Shown here: positions 4,718-8,123 of the stretch, piece after piece
How positions within the stretch are numbered: the first letter of the stretch is position 1
Layout: the number at the start of each line of letters is the position of its first letter
Assembly (NCBI GenBank): GCA_900556665.1
Contig: USPX01000083.1
Location: 1 to 8,123, forward strand
Length of the DNA: 8,123 bases
Origin: an uncultured Eubacteriales bacterium
GTDB taxonomy: Bacteria > Bacillota_A > Clostridia > Lachnospirales > Cellulosilyticaceae
Direction: 5' to 3'
Position numbers and translations under genes: made by a program
Notes under the pieces: model-generated
Databases searched by the model: none
What the model was told of the DNA's origin: nothing
Seen by the model: the letters and a program-made list of their open reading frames with translations, nothing else

Positions 4718-7700
4718 TTATATAGATTGTTCCTGAGTCATTTTATCCCCTTGATTACTACGAAATTTCTTCTTTTTAATCAAAGTAATTATAATACCTA
4801 TTATAATTGCTATACCACCTATTAAACAAATCATCTGTTTAATAGAACTCTTATAATCTATGCAATAAATACCGCTTGGGCCTTCCATTTGAACAATCAT
4901 ATAGCTGCCATTTTTCTCAGCACTTACCTTCTGCCATGAGCCATCACTTTGACGTGCATAAATCTGAGCTTTTTGTTTGCTACCTACTAATAGACGTACT
5001 TCATAGGTTGGCTTTACTTCTTTCCCCTCATCCATAGTCGTCTTTGCCATATTATCACTAAGTACGATCTCCCATATCTTCGCTTTGTCACCAGCTTCAC
5101 TAGGTGGTACTACACTTGCATCAGTTACACTTAAAACTGTATCTGAATCAAAATTACCTGTCACTAAAGCTAAAGCCTTACCTTCTTCACTTGTGGTACT
5201 TTCAATAACTGTAGTATATGGTGTATAAATGGCCTCTAGTGTTTGACTAAAGGTTAATGTTTTATAGTTAAAATCTGGCCACCTACCATAGTAACCTTGT
5301 TTTTCTGGTACTTCTGGCAAAGTACTTTCATCTAAACTTTCACCAAACTTGAATGGTATTTCCTTTACTACTTCCCCATCTGCCACAAAGGTAAGGGCAA
5401 GTGAAGTAAATTCTTTTGGTAACTTAGGTACTTTGCTAAAGGCATCATAAGCCATAGGACTTGCCTTATCTTGATAACTAATGCCATCAATACCTGCTAT
5501 GCCTCTATCTACAAAATAGTTATTGTTTTGCTCCTTAATCTCTTCTACACTACCAGCAATGGCACCTACACATTCTGCATAATCTTCTATATCTACCATG
5601 GCATAATTATGTGTCATTTTGCTACCATAACCTGCAATCCCCCCTATATTACTACCACCTGAAAGTACACACATTGCAAAGCTATCTTTAATATGTGTAT
5701 AGGAAGCACCAGCGATGCCACCGATATAGTTACCATCTGTACTCTCAATTCTGCCATATCCTGTACATTCTATAATAGACCCTAAATCCATACGTCCCAC
5801 AATGCCACCGATATAATTTTTCTTACCTATAATCTTACCTTGATTAATGCACTCTCTTACAACAGCTCTAGATAAATATTGGAACTTCATAGAATTTTGG
5901 CCTTTTTTAAGGACATCATCTTCTGGGTCAAAGTCATATTCTATAGCCATAGATCCTGTAATGCCACCAACATTTACGTCACCTTGTATCTCACCTACAT
6001 TACCACATTTGGCAACCTTACCTTGGGTATTTATATCTGTATCCTGATCTGAAATGTCTTCATGATATTCGTCAAGCTTATCTTTAATATCCTCTTTCTC
6101 TTTGTCTTCTTCATCCTCTAAAGTCGCATCAATAATCAAATTTATAACGACATAAAATTGATCACTAATACTTTTTAAATCATCTAATAACAAGTTGTTA
6201 TTGGCTTGCATCGTATTATTTAAATGACCAATTGAATCAGAAATATTTCCCAGGCAATGATTTAAATCATTTGTAGTCTGTTGGTACTTACTATTAATAT
6301 TTGGCAAAGTAATCTGAGGTTTGTCAGCAAGGTCTGTTACAATCGCTTGTATATCCTTGGCCATATCTGTGCTCTTTGTACTTACCTTATGTAAAGTATC
6401 TATGGCTGCTTGGATTTTATTTGTTACCTTATCGCCTTGTGTAATGGTTTCTTTTGTTTCATCAATTACAGCTTCTAAACTATCTATAACATGGTCTGTA
6501 TCTTTAGTTGCTGCTACTAATCCTTTAACAGCAGTTTCTAACTTATCACTTGCCTTATCTAACTTCTTATATTGAATCTGATCATCCACACGCTCTATAG
6601 CTCCTTGCACCTCTGACATAGCCCTTGTAACTTCTTCAAATGAATTGGTCATGCCTTTTAATGCATCACTTATTTGCGTTTTAATCTCCTTAAGTTGCCC
6701 AGATTCCTTCTCTTCTTCTAAGCCTTTGATTGCTTCATTAATTTTCTTTATAGCACGATTGAGCTTCTCTAGTGCACTACTCATATGCTTAAGCCCTGTT
6801 TCCAATTCTGCAAGTGCTGCATTTACTTCTTCATTAGATACAGCTTTTTCAAGATGTCCTATAGCAGTATTTATTTCTTTCATACTGCTTTGTACATCAT
6901 TTGTTGCAGCTTTAGCTTCATCCATCATCTTGTCAAAATCACTATTTAAAATATCCTCACTATCAAGGGCACCTAAGGCTTTCTCTAGATGTGCCATGGC
7001 ATTTGTTAATTGAAGAGAAGCACTTTGCAAACCCTCTAAAGCCTTAGTCATTTCATCATCATCTACAGCTTCTAGTACTTTACTAATGGCATTTGTCACT
7101 TCACTTGTTGCCCTACTCACTTCTTGTAAGGCTTCACTTACTTCTTTTAATCCTGATTTAAGATTGTTCCAATCTTTATTATTCTTTGTCCATTTCTCAA
7201 GAGCTTCTATACCTTCTTTAAGATTGGTTACGTTTCTACTCATAGACTTAAAACTATCTGTAAGTGCTTCAAAGCTTCTAGATAACGCCTTAAGCGCACT
7301 TTCCATTTCATCTGTATCCCCTATGCTCTCATTTAGTGCTGTTATGGCATCTGAGATATCTTCTAATGCCTTACTATAATCCTCTCCATTGTCCTTAATA
7401 TTATTTAATGTTTCCTTTAAACTATCTAAGGCCTTTTTACCTTGATTAGATGTAATATCTAAGGCATCTAAAGCTTCCTTTAACTGATTAGTAGCCTCAG
7501 TAATGTCATCTCCCATACCACTACCTTTATCAAAAGCTATAGTAAGCCTATCTAATGTATCACTTACCCTAGCACTCATATCATTTACACTATCTATTGC
7601 TTCATTATATAAGTCTTCTGTTTGGCGTGTTAAGGAATGGGTACTCTCAATAGCTGAGTCTATATAGCCTTTTGTATTATTGAGGGCATCACCCATTTGA

Positions 7701-8123
7701 TTAGAATAACCATTAGCATGATCTATGGCTGTATTCATCATATGCTGTAATTTATCTAGTTCATCTTGTAAGTTATTTAGCTTATCATCTGAAAACTGTA
7801 ATGTAATATAAGGTTCTACTTGCCCTGTAATGCCCCCTACATCCTTACGACCAAAAATCTCGCCATAGTTATAACAGCCATTCATATAACCAGATTGTCT
7901 ACCGGCGATACCTCCTACATTATAACCAATGTGTTCATAACCTATGGCGCCATAATTCTTACAGCCTTGAAGAATACCTGTTGAAAAACCTGTAATTCCC
8001 CCTACGTCTGTATTGGCTGCCATATTTTCTGAAGAATTTAATTTTAAATCTGTAATGCGATCTAAGGAGGCTAGACCTTTTTGAACAATAGAAATAAGAC
8101 CACCAAAACCAATTAATGGGCCT
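4718..8123 (-). CDS. Giant membrane-anchored surface protein: GLUG repeats, long coiled coil, GLUG repeats, C-terminal anchor; 5' end outside window
   Basis: The frame is open from the right edge (first full codon at 8122) to TAA at 4718-4720, so the ATG at 8023 is only internal. Numbering from it: GLUG-like units (VGGITG...C-x-N-x-G) at 7-68; a Cys-poor helical coiled coil at about 75-625, rich in Ala/Leu/Ser/Glu heptads; an acidic hinge at 633-662; further GLUG units at 673-825; an InlB/Flg_new-like beta unit at about 876-935 ending LEAIYTPY; a mixed beta region to 1057; a hydrophobic helix at 1064-1082 followed by KKKK and a short cytoplasmic tail. The order implies an exported protein with its C terminus anchored in the membrane. 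The signal peptide would lie beyond the window. GLUG repeats form beta-solenoids on surface proteins. Here they are split by a coiled coil that could span the wall or make a stalk. The function is unknown. A small gene follows 29 bases downstream. Confidence 0.85.
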   Translation of the reverse strand, partial: GPLIGFGGLISIVQKGLASLDRITDLKLNSSENMAANTDVGGITGFSTGILQGCKNYGAIGYEHIGYNVGGIAGRQSGYMNGCYNYGEIFGRKDVGGITGQVEPYITLQFSDDKLNNLQDELDKLQHMMNTAIDHANGYSNQMGDALNNTKGYIDSAIESTHSLTRQTEDLYNEAIDSVNDMSARVSDTLDRLTIAFDKGSGMGDDITEATNQLKEALDALDITSNQGKKALDSLKETLNNIKDNGEDYSKALEDISDAITALNESIGDTDEMESALKALSRSFEALTDSFKSMSRNVTNLKEGIEALEKWTKNNKDWNNLKSGLKEVSEALQEVSRATSEVTNAISKVLEAVDDDEMTKALEGLQSASLQLTNAMAHLEKALGALDSEDILNSDFDKMMDEAKAATNDVQSSMKEINTAIGHLEKAVSNEEVNAALAELETGLKHMSSALEKLNRAIKKINEAIKGLEEEKESGQLKEIKTQISDALKGMTNSFEEVTRAMSEVQGAIERVDDQIQYKKLDKASDKLETAVKGLVAATKDTDHVIDSLEAVIDETKETITQGDKVTNKIQAAIDTLHKVSTKSTDMAKDIQAIVTDLADKPQITLPNINSKYQQTTNDLNHCLGNISDSIGHLNNTMQANNNLLLDDLKSISDQFYVVINLIIDATLEDEEDKEKEDIKDKLDEYHEDISDQDTDINTQGKVAKCGNVGEIQGDVNVGGITGSMAIEYDFDPEDDVLKKGQNSMKFQYLSRAVVRECINQGKIIGKKNYIGGIVGRMDLGSIIECTGYGRIESTDGNYIGGIAGASYTHIKDSFAMCVLSGGSNIGGIAGYGSKMTHNYAMVDIEDYAECVGAIAGSVEEIKEQNNNYFVDRGIAGIDGISYQDKASPMAYDAFSKVPKLPKEFTSLALTFVADGEVVKEIPFKFGESLDESTLPEVPEKQGYYGRWPDFNYKTLTFSQTLEAIYTPYTTVIESTTSEEGKALALVTGNFDSDTVLSVTDASVVPPSEAGDKAKIWEIVLSDNMAKTTMDEGKEVKPTYEVRLLVGSKQKAQIYARQSDGSWQKVSAEKNGSYMIVQMEGPSGIYCIDYKSSIKQMICLIGGIAIIIGIIITLIKKKKFRSNQGDKMTQEQSI

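Noticed and set aside
5471..7379. Several plus-strand open frames of 63-122 codons opposite the coiled coil and GLUG gene
   Set aside because: They lie antisense to a long, clearly coding frame, have Ser/Leu-rich mirror composition and no ribosome binding sites. They are shadows of codon bias.
6149..7801. Coiled coil as a methyl-accepting chemotaxis signalling domain
   Set aside because: No HAMP domain and no conserved signalling hairpin tip are visible. The region is flanked by extracellular-type GLUG repeats, and the only membrane helix is at the far C terminus.
7823..8023. GLUG-coding DNA repeats as a CRISPR array or tandem repeat locus
   Set aside because: The similarity is at the protein level (VGGITG-type units) with variable spacing and a continuous reading frame. 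There are no constant repeats with unique spacers.

Overview
The window looks like chromosome from a low-GC anaerobic Firmicute (class Clostridia, perhaps near Cellulosilyticum or another Lachnospirales lineage; this is inference). Reasons: AT-rich intergenic DNA, strong GGAGG-type ribosome binding sites, hairpin terminators with U tracts, a hybrid cluster protein gene, a flavodoxin/2[4Fe-4S] fusion protein and a very large membrane-anchored GLUG-repeat surface protein.

Layout. (1) Positions 1-700, plus strand: the 3' end of hcp (hybrid cluster protein) followed after 15 bases by a small single-domain cupin, read as one operon. (2) 700-910: a roughly 210-base imperfect palindrome, too long and too internally structured to be an ordinary terminator. 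It is followed by an AT-rich hairpin and a strong bidirectional terminator (1060-1108). (3) 1107-3514, minus strand: a mosaic. A complete DUF368/PopT-type membrane protein gene (3514 to 2630) is followed in transcription order by its terminator, a frameshifted remnant of the C-terminal anchor of a GLUG-type surface protein (about 2586 to 2412), an intact gene for a three-repeat carboxypeptidase-regulatory-like beta protein (2345 to 1443), and a second, 5'-truncated copy of the DUF368 3' end (1400 to 1107). (4) 3695-4480, plus strand: an EFR1-type flavodoxin-ferredoxin gene, divergent from DUF368 and closed by a 16-bp bidirectional terminator (4490-4530). (5) 4540-8123, minus strand: a giant surface protein gene running off the right edge (at least 1,134 codons in the window), followed by a small 49-codon gene that is out of frame by one base in an A-run just after its start codon.

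How the parts relate. The hcp-cupin pair and the flavodoxin-ferredoxin fit anaerobic redox and nitrosative-stress metabolism. DUF368 proteins (PopT) recycle undecaprenyl phosphate for envelope synthesis, and the GLUG and carboxypeptidase-regulatory proteins are probable surface structures. There is no strong evidence that these form one pathway. The most striking features are the evidence for local duplication and decay (two relics that match the two membrane-protein families in the same window, one with a 77-base perfectly conserved block), the long palindromic element, and a coiled coil of about 550 residues that appears to be inserted inside one unit of a GLUG beta-solenoid.
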